Positions 1 through 5,811 of a stretch of 8,920 bases of DNA are shown in pieces. The position numbers and the translations under genes are program-made. The first letter of the stretch is position 1, and the number at the start of each line of letters is the position of its first letter. The notes beneath the pieces are model-generated. The model worked only from the letters and a program-made list of their open reading frames with translations. It was not told the origin of the DNA and made no database searches. The stretch is from contig JBGAIL010000190.1 in NCBI GenBank assembly GCA_044225565.1, forward strand, positions 1 through 8,920, written 5' to 3'. This DNA is from CAVXAE01 sp044225565. GTDB taxonomy: Bacteria > Pseudomonadota > Gammaproteobacteria > Steroidobacterales > Steroidobacteraceae.

Positions 1-43
1 CTGCTCGGGAGCCAGTAGTGTTCGTCGAGGACAGGGGCTATTT

Positions 44-1051
44 ATGCGCATCGGAATGATTGGGCTCGGGCGGATGGGCGCGAACATGGTGCGGCGGCTG
101 ATGCGCGGTGGCCATGAGTGCGTGGTGCACGACCGCGATGGGGATGCGGTGAAGGCGCTTGTGAAAGAAGGCGCCGTCGGCGCGCATTCGCTCGCGGAGT
201 TCGTCGCGGCGCTGCCGTCGCCGCGTTCAGTATGGATCATGGTGCCGGCCGCGATCGTGGATCGCGTCATCGCGGATCTGCGGAAGGTGCTGCAGGCGGG
301 CGATACCATCATCGATGGCGGCAATTCCCACTACCGCGAGGATCTGCGTCGCGCGCAAGAGCTCGCCGAAGCGAAGCTGCACTACCTCGACGTCGGTACC
401 AGCGGCGGCGTGCTCGGGCTCGACCGCGGATTCTGCCTGATGATCGGCGGTGAGAAGGACGTGTTCGCGCGTCTGGAGCCTGTTTTCGCCACGCTCTCGC
501 CGGGTGGCGGGGCTGAGAAGCCGGTTAGTGCTGATGGCACCGCCGCGCAGGGTTACCTGCACTGCGGGCCGCACGGCTCCGGGCACTTCGTGAAGATGGT
601 CCACAACGGCATCGAGTACGGTCTGATGGCGGCGTATGCGGAAGGCTTCAACATCCTCAAGCGTGCGGACGCGGGGCTGGAGAAGCGCCATGCGGATGCC
701 GAAACCGCGCCGCTCGCGGATGCGCATCTCTATCAATATCAGCTCGACGTTGCCGCCATCGCGGAGCTGTGGCGGCACGGCAGCATTATCTCTTCCCAGC
801 TGCTGGATCTCTCGGCGGTCATGCTGGCGAAAGATCCGCAGCTCGAAAGCTTCTCCGGTCGCGTCTCGGATTCCGGCGAAGGCCGTTGGACACTGCAGGC
901 GGCTGTCGACACCGGCGTGCCTGCCTACGTGCTGAGCGCGGCACTCTTCTCTCGTTTCTCTTCCCGCGGCGCCGCAGAGTTCGGCGACAAGCTGCTGTCC
1001 GCGATGCGCCTCGGCTTCGGCGGCCACGCCGAAAAGCCCGAAGCGAAGTAG
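44..1051 (+). CDS. gnd: 6-phosphogluconate dehydrogenase, decarboxylating, short NAD-type (GndA/YqeC-like)
   Basis: Oxidatively decarboxylates 6-phosphogluconate to ribulose-5-phosphate in the cytoplasm, the last oxidative step of the pentose phosphate pathway. Seen: an N-terminal Rossmann motif GLGRMG (residues 7-12), DGGNSHY (91-97), the substrate loop GTSGG (118-122), and the catalytic helix around K184, N188 and E191 (KMVHNGIEYG), then GEGRWT (278-283). At 335 residues it matches the short GndA/YqeC class rather than the ~470-residue NADP class of E. coli Gnd. The second beta strand ends in Asp (VVHD, D30) where NADP enzymes have an Asn-Arg-Ser/Thr-type motif, so NAD+ preference is inferred. 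The ATG is preceded by AGGGG at 33-37, 6 bases upstream. zwf follows after 26 bases, so the two are probably co-transcribed; no promoter is visible in the 43 bases before the start. Identity is secure; cofactor preference is an inference. Confidence 0.95.
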   Translation: MRIGMIGLGRMGANMVRRLMRGGHECVVHDRDGDAVKALVKEGAVGAHSLAEFVAALPSPRSVWIMVPAAIVDRVIADLRKVLQAGDTIIDGGNSHYREDLRRAQELAEAKLHYLDVGTSGGVLGLDRGFCLMIGGEKDVFARLEPVFATLSPGGGAEKPVSADGTAAQGYLHCGPHGSGHFVKMVHNGIEYGLMAAYAEGFNILKRADAGLEKRHADAETAPLADAHLYQYQLDVAAIAELWRHGSIISSQLLDLSAVMLAKDPQLESFSGRVSDSGEGRWTLQAAVDTGVPAYVLSAALFSRFSSRGAAEFGDKLLSAMRLGFGGHAEKPEAK

Positions 1052-1077
1052 TTCATCCCACTTTTTGCCTTCAACGC

Positions 1078-2562
1078 ATGTCCGGCACCACTGCCAGTAC
1101 CGCGATGTCCGGCACCGAAAGCGCTGACGCGCTGGTGCTGTTCGGGGCGACCGGGGATCTGTGCTACCGCAAGATCTACCCGGCGCTGTATCAGCTGGTG
1201 AGGCGCGGGGGACTGGACGTGCCAGTCATCGGGGTGGCGCGTGCAGGGTGGAATCGCGAGCAACTGGCCGAGCGCGTGCGCGACAGCGTGCGTCAGTTCG
1301 TGAAGGACCACGACGAGAAAGCACTCGAGCAGCTCACGAGCCTGTTGCAGTACGTGGACGGCGACTACCAGCGGGACGCAACCTTCACGGCTCTGCGAAA
1401 GACCCTCGGCAAGGCGACCCGGCCGCTGCACTACTTCGCGATTCCGCCGAGCATGTTTCCCGTGGTGGTCGAGCAGCTTGCGAAAGCAGGATGTATCGGG
1501 AACGCCCGGGTGGTCGTGGAGAAACCCTTCGGTCGTGACCTCGCCTCGGCACGTGAGCTGAATCGCGTGCTGCACGCCGTGCTGCCGGAGAGCTCGATTT
1601 TCCGCATCGACCATTTCCTCGGCAAGGAGCCGGTGCAGAACATCCTCTATTTCCGCTTCTCGAACTCCTTTCTCGAGCCCGTGTGGAACCGCAACTACGT
1701 GGCGAGCGTGCAGATCACCATGGCGGAGAAGCTCGGCATGGAAGGGCGCGGTCGTTTCTACGAAGAGGCCGGAGCCATCCGTGACGTCGTGCAGAACCAC
1801 CTGCTCGAAGTGGTGGCGCTGCTCGCGATGGAGCCACCGGTGAATGGCAGCGCCGAAGCCCTGCGCGACGAGAAGGTGAAAGTACTGAAGGCTGCGCGGC
1901 CGCTCGATCCGAAGCGGATGGTGCGCGGACAGTACGAGGGTTACCACAGCGAGCCGGGCGTCGCGGCGGATTCCCACGTGGAAACCTTCGCCGCAATGCG
2001 GCTGGAGATCGAATCCTGGCGCTGGAGCGGCGTGCCGTTCTATATACGTGCCGGCAAACGCATGCCGGTGACCGCCACCGAAGTCGTCGTGGACCTGCGT
2101 CCACCGCCCACGCAAGTGTTCGACGATCTGCCTTGGCGCCGTCCGAACTACCTGCGCTTCAGACTCGGGCCCGACGTAGCCATCGCGCTCGGCGCCGACG
2201 CGAAGCAGCCCGGGTCTGGCATGCGCGGCCGCGACGTGGAGCTCTTCGTGAGCCAGGACCGCGGCGAAGGCGCCGAAGCCTACGAGAGACTCATCGGCGA
2301 CGCGCTGAAAGGCGATGCCACCCTGTTCGCGCGGCAGGACGAGGTCGAGGCCGCATGGGCCATCGTGCAGCCGGCACTCGGTGGCAGGCCCCGGGTCGAC
2401 CGCTATCAGGAGGGCAGTTGGGGTCCGTCAAGGGCTGCCGATCTCATCCAGGGCGAATGCGGCTGGCACGATCCCGGCACGAGCGCGCACGAATGGACGC
2501 GCTCGTGCGTGGGTTCAGCTGGTGAACACCCAGACGGGAACCCGACGCCATCCTGCCAGTAG
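1078..2562 (+). CDS. zwf: Glucose-6-phosphate 1-dehydrogenase
   Basis: Oxidises glucose-6-phosphate to 6-phosphogluconolactone, the first step of the oxidative pentose phosphate branch, reducing NAD(P)+. Seen: the dinucleotide-binding motif GATGDLCYRK (residues 23-32), EKPFGRD (149-154), the active-site signature RIDHFLGKEPVQN (176-188, with catalytic His179 and Lys183), and the C-terminal family pattern GSWGPSRAADLI (446-457). The product is 494 residues, close to the usual ~490. The reading frame is open far upstream through gnd, but no ATG, GTG or TTG lies between the gnd stop and 1078, so 1078 is the first start in the gap. ATG 1105 (residue 10) is an alternative; neither has a clear Shine-Dalgarno, so translation may be coupled to gnd. 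The last ~28 residues exceed the usual family end and overlap the convergent metallopeptidase gene by 48 bases. Confidence 0.96.
   Translation: MSGTTASTAMSGTESADALVLFGATGDLCYRKIYPALYQLVRRGGLDVPVIGVARAGWNREQLAERVRDSVRQFVKDHDEKALEQLTSLLQYVDGDYQRDATFTALRKTLGKATRPLHYFAIPPSMFPVVVEQLAKAGCIGNARVVVEKPFGRDLASARELNRVLHAVLPESSIFRIDHFLGKEPVQNILYFRFSNSFLEPVWNRNYVASVQITMAEKLGMEGRGRFYEEAGAIRDVVQNHLLEVVALLAMEPPVNGSAEALRDEKVKVLKAARPLDPKRMVRGQYEGYHSEPGVAADSHVETFAAMRLEIESWRWSGVPFYIRAGKRMPVTATEVVVDLRPPPTQVFDDLPWRRPNYLRFRLGPDVAIALGADAKQPGSGMRGRDVELFVSQDRGEGAEAYERLIGDALKGDATLFARQDEVEAAWAIVQPALGGRPRVDRYQEGSWGPSRAADLIQGECGWHDPGTSAHEWTRSCVGSAGEHPDGNPTPSCQ
2477..2508. terminator. Perfect 11-bp stem-loop at the convergent zwf/metallopeptidase junction
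   Basis: GCACGAGCGCG (2477-2487) is followed, after a 10-base loop, by its exact reverse complement CGCGCTCGTGC (2498-2508). On the minus strand it begins 6 bases after the metallopeptidase stop codon (2515-2517), where a 3' hairpin is expected. On the plus strand it lies inside the unusual C-terminal tail of zwf. Neither strand has a T-run after the stem, so it is not a textbook intrinsic terminator; it may mark or stabilise the 3' end of one or both transcripts. The inverted repeat is certain; its role is inference. Confidence 0.5.
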
Positions 2563-3267
2563 CTCGGCGTCCAGCTCCTGAAAGTCCGGACAGTGTCGCT
2601 CGACGCACTGCCAGAAGCGCTTCGAGTGATTCATGTGCTGCGTGTGCGCGAGCTCGTGAACGAGCAGGTAGCGCACTACCTCCGGCCGCTGGAACAGCAG
2701 GCAGCAATTGAGGCTGATGGTGCCCCGCGTCGAGCAGCTGCCCCAACGGCTGCGCTGCCGGCGAATCGCCATCTTCCGGTAGCTCATCCCCACTTCCCGA
2801 GCCGTCGCCGCGAGCATGGGCGCCAGGGCCTGTGATGCACGGGACATCAACCACCGTCTCAGGCTCTCCTTGGCCAGCCGCGTTTCCCCCGCGTCCCCGC
2901 GGATGCCCAGCACTCCAGGCGCCAACTCGCTCGCACGAGGACGCCCTTTGCCGCCTGCCAGGTGGACGCGCCAGCTCTCCGCACACGCTGCGAGCTCGAT
3001 ACGCGCGGGCGGGAACGGCTGCGGTGGCACGGCATTGCGCAACGCTTCGGTCCGTTTCTGATCGATCCACTCACGATGCTGCTCGACGAAGCGGGACACG
3101 GTCCTGGCCGACACCCGACGAGGAACGATCACTTCGACGCGGCCCGTGCGGAACACCTTCACGGACAACCGCCGCGCACGCGCGCTTTCGCGCACGACCC
3201 AGTCGTTCGGCCCTTCCGCTGCAAGCTGCAGACTCAGCTGTGGCGAGGCGACCTGCGGCTCAAACAT
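2515..3267 (-). CDS. YgjP-like (DUF45/M48-type) zinc metallopeptidase domain protein
   Basis: Predicted cytoplasmic zinc-dependent metallopeptidase of the YgjP/SprT-like family; substrate unknown. Seen: RSRWGSCS (residues 173-179 region), the family signature before the active site, then HELAHTQHMNHSKRFW (204-219) with an HExxH zinc motif (H204, E205, H208) and a probable third ligand H214. No signal peptide or membrane helix is visible. At 250 residues it has the usual length of the family. Its ATG overlaps the end of pgl by 8 bases, making it the last gene of a coupled minus-strand operon (protease, pgl, metallopeptidase). The gene ends inside the 3' tail of zwf on the other strand. Family assignment is secure; the cellular role is not known to me. 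Confidence 0.9.
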   Translation of the reverse strand: MFEPQVASPQLSLQLAAEGPNDWVVRESARARRLSVKVFRTGRVEVIVPRRVSARTVSRFVEQHREWIDQKRTEALRNAVPPQPFPPARIELAACAESWRVHLAGGKGRPRASELAPGVLGIRGDAGETRLAKESLRRWLMSRASQALAPMLAATAREVGMSYRKMAIRRQRSRWGSCSTRGTISLNCCLLFQRPEVVRYLLVHELAHTQHMNHSKRFWQCVERHCPDFQELDAELLAGWRRVPVWVFTS

Positions 3268-3925
3268 CTATTCGCCCGCACCACACTTCGACGTCCGGAG
3301 AGTTCGCGACGGCACGCCACGCGACCAGCTGCGGATCGCGCGCGAGCAGGGCAGTGAGTGCCTCGCGCTTGTCCTGCCCGGGTACCACGATCAAGAGTCG
3401 TGAGACCTTCGCGAGAAACCCGGGCGTGACGGACACCGCCTGCATGCCATACGGTCTTTGCACGGCGATGGCAAGCCTTCCGTGAGCGCGCTCGAGATCG
3501 ACCGGGCTGAAAAGCGATGCAGTGTGACCATCGGCGCCCAGCCCGAGCACGCCGAGCCGAACGGTCTTCTGCACATCGAGCAGTTGCGAAAGGCGGTGCT
3601 CGTAATCTGCGACTGCTTCATCCAGCGGCAGCTCGGTGCGCACCCGCAGGACTCGTTCTTCGGACAGCCGCAATGTGTCGAGCAGCGGCAGCGAAGCGTG
3701 GTAATTGCTGGCCTCTGAATCCCGCGGCACGTAGCGCTCGTCGGAAAACAGCACGCTCAAGTCCCGAGCCGGCTGCAACCCCTGTGTGCCGAGTGCCATG
3801 TACGCGGGGCGCGGTGTGTTGCCGCCGGAAAGCATGAGCGCGCCGCCGGTTTCGATGACCGTGCGCAGCCGCGACGCCAAAGCGGCATCGAGCGCTTCGC
3901 GGGTGTCGAACCGTTCTACTCTCAT
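3260..3925 (-). CDS. pgl: 6-phosphogluconolactonase (DevB type)
   Basis: Hydrolyses 6-phosphogluconolactone to 6-phosphogluconate, linking the zwf and gnd reactions encoded on the other strand. Seen: SGGNTPRPAY (residues 33-42; family pattern SGGxTP), SDERYVP with a following SNYH (61-76; family DERxVPxxxxxSN), and GLGADGHTASLF (128-139), the phosphogluconolactonase signature with catalytic His134. Length 221 is typical of the short DevB group (~220-240). The Arg of the usual RIxLTP stretch is not conserved here (AVSVTP, 163-168). The start ATG shares ATGA with the stop of the upstream protease gene (4-base overlap) and the stop overlaps the next ATG by 8 bases, so translation of all three genes is probably coupled. 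Confidence 0.94.
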   Translation of the reverse strand: MRVERFDTREALDAALASRLRTVIETGGALMLSGGNTPRPAYMALGTQGLQPARDLSVLFSDERYVPRDSEASNYHASLPLLDTLRLSEERVLRVRTELPLDEAVADYEHRLSQLLDVQKTVRLGVLGLGADGHTASLFSPVDLERAHGRLAIAVQRPYGMQAVSVTPGFLAKVSRLLIVVPGQDKREALTALLARDPQLVAWRAVANSPDVEVWCGRIDV

Positions 3926-5049
3926 TGGTTACGCGGCCTTTCGCCGACCTGCGTATGCACGGTGACGTTGTTCCGGTTGCGCAGCACCTTCAGCGTGATC
4001 GGGGTTCCCGGCTTGCGCGCCGCGACCCGTGCGATCGCGTCTCTTGCGCTCTGTACTGCCGTGCCATCGATCTCGAGCAGCATGTCGCCGGGGCGCAAAC
4101 CCGCCTTGAGCGCCGGGCTGTCCACGTAGAGATTGGTGAGCAGCACGCCGTGGCTCGGCAAGCCGAACTGCGCCGCCTGCTGCTCGTCGACGTCCTGCGG
4201 CACGATGCCGATCCAGCCGCGCACCACGCGGCCCCGGGCCACGATGTCGTCCAGCACGCCGCGCACCATGTTCACGGGGATGGCGAACCCGATGCCCTCG
4301 ACGCCCAGGCTTTTCGCCACGATGGCCGTGTTGATGCCCACCAGCGCCCCGTTCGTGTCGACCAGCGCGCCACCCGAGTTGCCGACGTTGATGGCGGCAT
4401 CCGTCTGGATGAAATCCTCGAAGGAGGCGAGCCCCAGCTGCTGCCGGCCGGTGGCGCTGACGATGCCGTGGGTGACGGTCTGCGAGAGGCCGATGGGGTT
4501 GCCGATGGCCAGCACTACATCGCCCACGCGCAGGTGGTCCGAGCGCCCGAACGTGGCGACCGGCACGGGCTTCAGGTCGATGGCGAGCACGGCGAGGTCC
4601 GTATCAGGATCGCGGCCGACGATGCGCGCGTCCGCGGTGCGCCCGTCCGCGAGCTGTACGTTGATCGTGCTCGCGTTCGCGATGACGTGGTGGTTGGTGA
4701 CGATGTGCCCCTGCGCGTCGACGATGACCCCGGAGCCCAGGCTGCGCTCGATGCGTTGCTGGTAGCGCGGCCAGAAATCCCCGAACAGCTGGTCGAGCGG
4801 CGTGGGCGAGACGCGCTCGGTGACCAGCCGGGCCGTGTAGATGTTCACGACGGCCGGCGCCGCCACCGCCACCGCGTCCGCGTAGGTGATGCGTGCGGTG
4901 GGAGGTGAGGCCGCCGCAGCGGGAATCGGGGCCGCTGGCGCGGCCGCCTGCCGTGGCAGGACGAGGTCGGGTCGCAGGGCCACCAGGACGAAGGCGAGGG
5001 CCAGGCCCGCCACCACCGATCCGGCCATGAAGAAGAGTGCTTTTCTCAA
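3922..5049 (-). CDS. degS: DegS/AlgW-like membrane-anchored serine endoprotease (trypsin-like plus one PDZ domain)
   Basis: Predicted periplasmic HtrA-family protease tethered to the inner membrane. DegS/AlgW proteins sense misfolded outer-membrane proteins through the PDZ domain and cleave the RseA/MucA anti-sigma factor. Seen: a short basic N terminus (MRK) and one hydrophobic helix (about residues 4-25), an Ala/Pro-rich linker (34-51), a trypsin-like domain with catalytic His121 (TNHHVI), Asp151 (DPDTDLAVL) and Ser225 (GNSGGAL), and a single C-terminal PDZ domain (about 277-365). One PDZ, an uncleaved-looking anchor and 375 residues favour DegS/AlgW over DegP/DegQ. The start is TTG at 5049, preceded on its own strand by AAGG 7 bases away. 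The next start, ATG at residue 8, would remove the positive charges before the helix. It is first in the operon with pgl and the metallopeptidase, divergent from petA. The symbol is by resemblance; sigma-E pathway function is inferred. Confidence 0.9.
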   Translation of the reverse strand: MRKALFFMAGSVVAGLALAFVLVALRPDLVLPRQAAAPAAPIPAAAASPPTARITYADAVAVAAPAVVNIYTARLVTERVSPTPLDQLFGDFWPRYQQRIERSLGSGVIVDAQGHIVTNHHVIANASTINVQLADGRTADARIVGRDPDTDLAVLAIDLKPVPVATFGRSDHLRVGDVVLAIGNPIGLSQTVTHGIVSATGRQQLGLASFEDFIQTDAAINVGNSGGALVDTNGALVGINTAIVAKSLGVEGIGFAIPVNMVRGVLDDIVARGRVVRGWIGIVPQDVDEQQAAQFGLPSHGVLLTNLYVDSPALKAGLRPGDMLLEIDGTAVQSARDAIARVAARKPGTPITLKVLRNRNNVTVHTQVGERPRNQ

Positions 5050-5056
5050 GGGTCAG

Positions 5057-5060
5057 CCTT
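5057..5060 (-). promoter_or_regulatory. Ribosome binding site supporting the TTG start of the DegS-like gene
   Basis: On the minus strand AAGG ends 7 bases before the TTG at 5049-5047. This spacing is what makes the TTG preferable to the in-frame ATG 21 bases further in. Confidence 0.55.
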
Positions 5061-5065
5061 GCCGC

Positions 5066-5094
5066 CACGGATGGATTTTTCGTTTGTGTATAAT
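5066..5094 (+). promoter_or_regulatory. Predicted sigma-70 promoter of the petABC operon
   Basis: A perfect -10 hexamer TATAAT lies at 5089-5094, preceded by a T-rich tract and TGTG (5085-5088). It is followed by a strongly GC-rich discriminator (GCGCCGCCCC, 5095-5104), a feature of promoters that respond to ppGpp. At 17-base spacing the -35 position (5066-5071, CACGGA) is poor, so the promoter may rely on the -10 element or an activator. The predicted transcript starts near 5101 and leaves a leader of about 90 bases before petA. No convincing separate promoter for the divergent protease operon is visible, although a TATACA on the minus strand overlaps this -10. Confidence 0.5.
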
Positions 5095-5117
5095 GCGCCG
5101 CCCCCCGCTAGCCGGAA

Positions 5118-5138
5118 ACTCCAACGCTGCGTTCGAGT
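5118..5138. repeat. 21-bp near-perfect dyad in the petA leader
   Basis: The element is symmetric about base 5128. The outer arms are ACTC (5118-5121) and GAGT (5135-5138), the inner arms AACGC (5123-5127) and GCGTT (5129-5133), with one C/C mismatch between them (5122 and 5134). Nine of ten base pairs match. It sits about 24 bases downstream of the predicted -10 and 53 bases upstream of the petA start. It could be a repressor operator or a small leader hairpin. The symmetry is seen directly; function is inference, and a dyad of this quality could occur by chance once in a window of this size. Confidence 0.35.
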
Positions 5139-5176
5139 GAGCGCCGGATGAGACCGGGCGGCCTGATTGACGCACT

Positions 5177-5183
5177 GGGAGAG
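5177..5183 (+). promoter_or_regulatory. Ribosome binding site of petA
   Basis: GGGAGAG lies 7 bases before ATG 5191. It selects this ATG over the in-frame TTG at 5167, which has no such site. Confidence 0.75.
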
Positions 5184-5190
5184 CCATTCG

Positions 5191-5811
5191 ATGGCGGATC
5201 ACGAGGCCGGCGGCGAGGCGCAAGTCGATGCGAGCCGGCGGAAGTTTCTGACAGCGGCCACGGTCGCAACCGGCGCAGTGGGCGCCGCGTTCACCCTGAC
5301 CCCCTTCATCGCTTCGTGGAAGCCGTCCGAGCGCGCCCGCGCCCTCGGCGTCCCCACCGAGTTCGACGTTTCCAAGCTCGAGCCCGGGCAGATGGCCACG
5401 GTCGTCTGGCGCAAGCAGCAGATCTACGTCGTGCGCCGCACGCCGGAGATGGTCGCAAGCCTCGGCAAGGACGCGGGCGAGCTCAAGGACCCCGAGTCCG
5501 CGAGCTCCGAGCAGCCCGACTATGCGAAGAACGAAGCGCGCTCGCGCAAGCCCGAATTCCTCGTCCTCATCGGGGTATGCACGCACCTCGGCTGCCTGCC
5601 GAAGGCCCGCTTCGAGGCTGGCCTGCCCGAGCTCGGCGCCACCTGGCCGGGCGGCTTCTTCTGCCCCTGCCACGGCTCGAAGTTCGACCTCGCGGGCCGC
5701 GTCTTCCAGGGCTCGCCGGCCTCGGTGAACCTGCGCGTGCCGCCGTACTCGTTCGTGAACGATCAGACGCTGGTCATCGGCGTCGATGAATCGACCAAAG
5801 GGGTGGCGTGA
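5191..5811 (+). CDS. petA: Ubiquinol-cytochrome c reductase, Rieske iron-sulfur subunit
   Basis: The [2Fe-2S] subunit of the cytochrome bc1 complex; it takes an electron from quinol at the Qo site and passes it to cytochrome c1 on the periplasmic side. Seen: a twin-arginine motif with a membrane anchor (SRRKFL at residues 15-20, hydrophobic to about 42), consistent with Tat export, and both Rieske boxes: CTHLGC (130-135) and CPCHGS (158-163). Cluster ligands are C130, H132, C158 and H161; C135 and C160 form the expected disulfide. The residue two after the conserved Ser163 is Phe165, where mitochondrial-type proteins have Tyr. Length 206 is typical. The start was chosen by its Shine-Dalgarno. 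The stop TGA (5809-5811) shares its last base with the ATG of petB, so translation is coupled. Confidence 0.97.
   Translation: MADHEAGGEAQVDASRRKFLTAATVATGAVGAAFTLTPFIASWKPSERARALGVPTEFDVSKLEPGQMATVVWRKQQIYVVRRTPEMVASLGKDAGELKDPESASSEQPDYAKNEARSRKPEFLVLIGVCTHLGCLPKARFEAGLPELGATWPGGFFCPCHGSKFDLAGRVFQGSPASVNLRVPPYSFVNDQTLVIGVDESTKGVA

Noticed and set aside
1..43. Possible end of a gene to the left of gnd
   Set aside because: One frame stops at 16-18 and another at 57-59, but too few codons are present to choose or to recognise a product. No promoter is visible here either.
769..1077. In-frame upstream extension of zwf
   Set aside because: The frame is open by chance inside gnd. The extra ~100 residues are Arg-rich and unlike any dehydrogenase, while ATG 1078 gives the normal family length.
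925..2115. A 396-codon open frame on the minus strand opposite gnd and zwf
   Set aside because: Antisense shadow in high-GC DNA; it spans the gnd-zwf boundary and shows no family motif.
3925..4908. A 327-codon open frame on the plus strand opposite the DegS-like protease
   Set aside because: Low-complexity Asp/Arg/Val/His translation with no domain; the protease on the minus strand has its full catalytic triad and PDZ domain.
5086..5115. Promoter for the DegS-like operon on the minus strand
   Set aside because: A TATACA can be read on the minus strand over the petA -10, but no acceptable -35 lies at 16-18 bases, and no sigma-E type GGAACTT/TCAAA pair is convincing.
5141..5161. Small hairpin around CCGG/CCGG before petA (riboswitch or attenuator)
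   Set aside because: Only about four uninterrupted pairs, no alternative terminator fold and no known riboswitch core.
5167..5190. TTG start eight residues upstream for petA
   Set aside because: ATG 5191 has GGGAGAG at ideal spacing, and the TTG lacks a ribosome site. Extra residues before a Tat signal are not needed.
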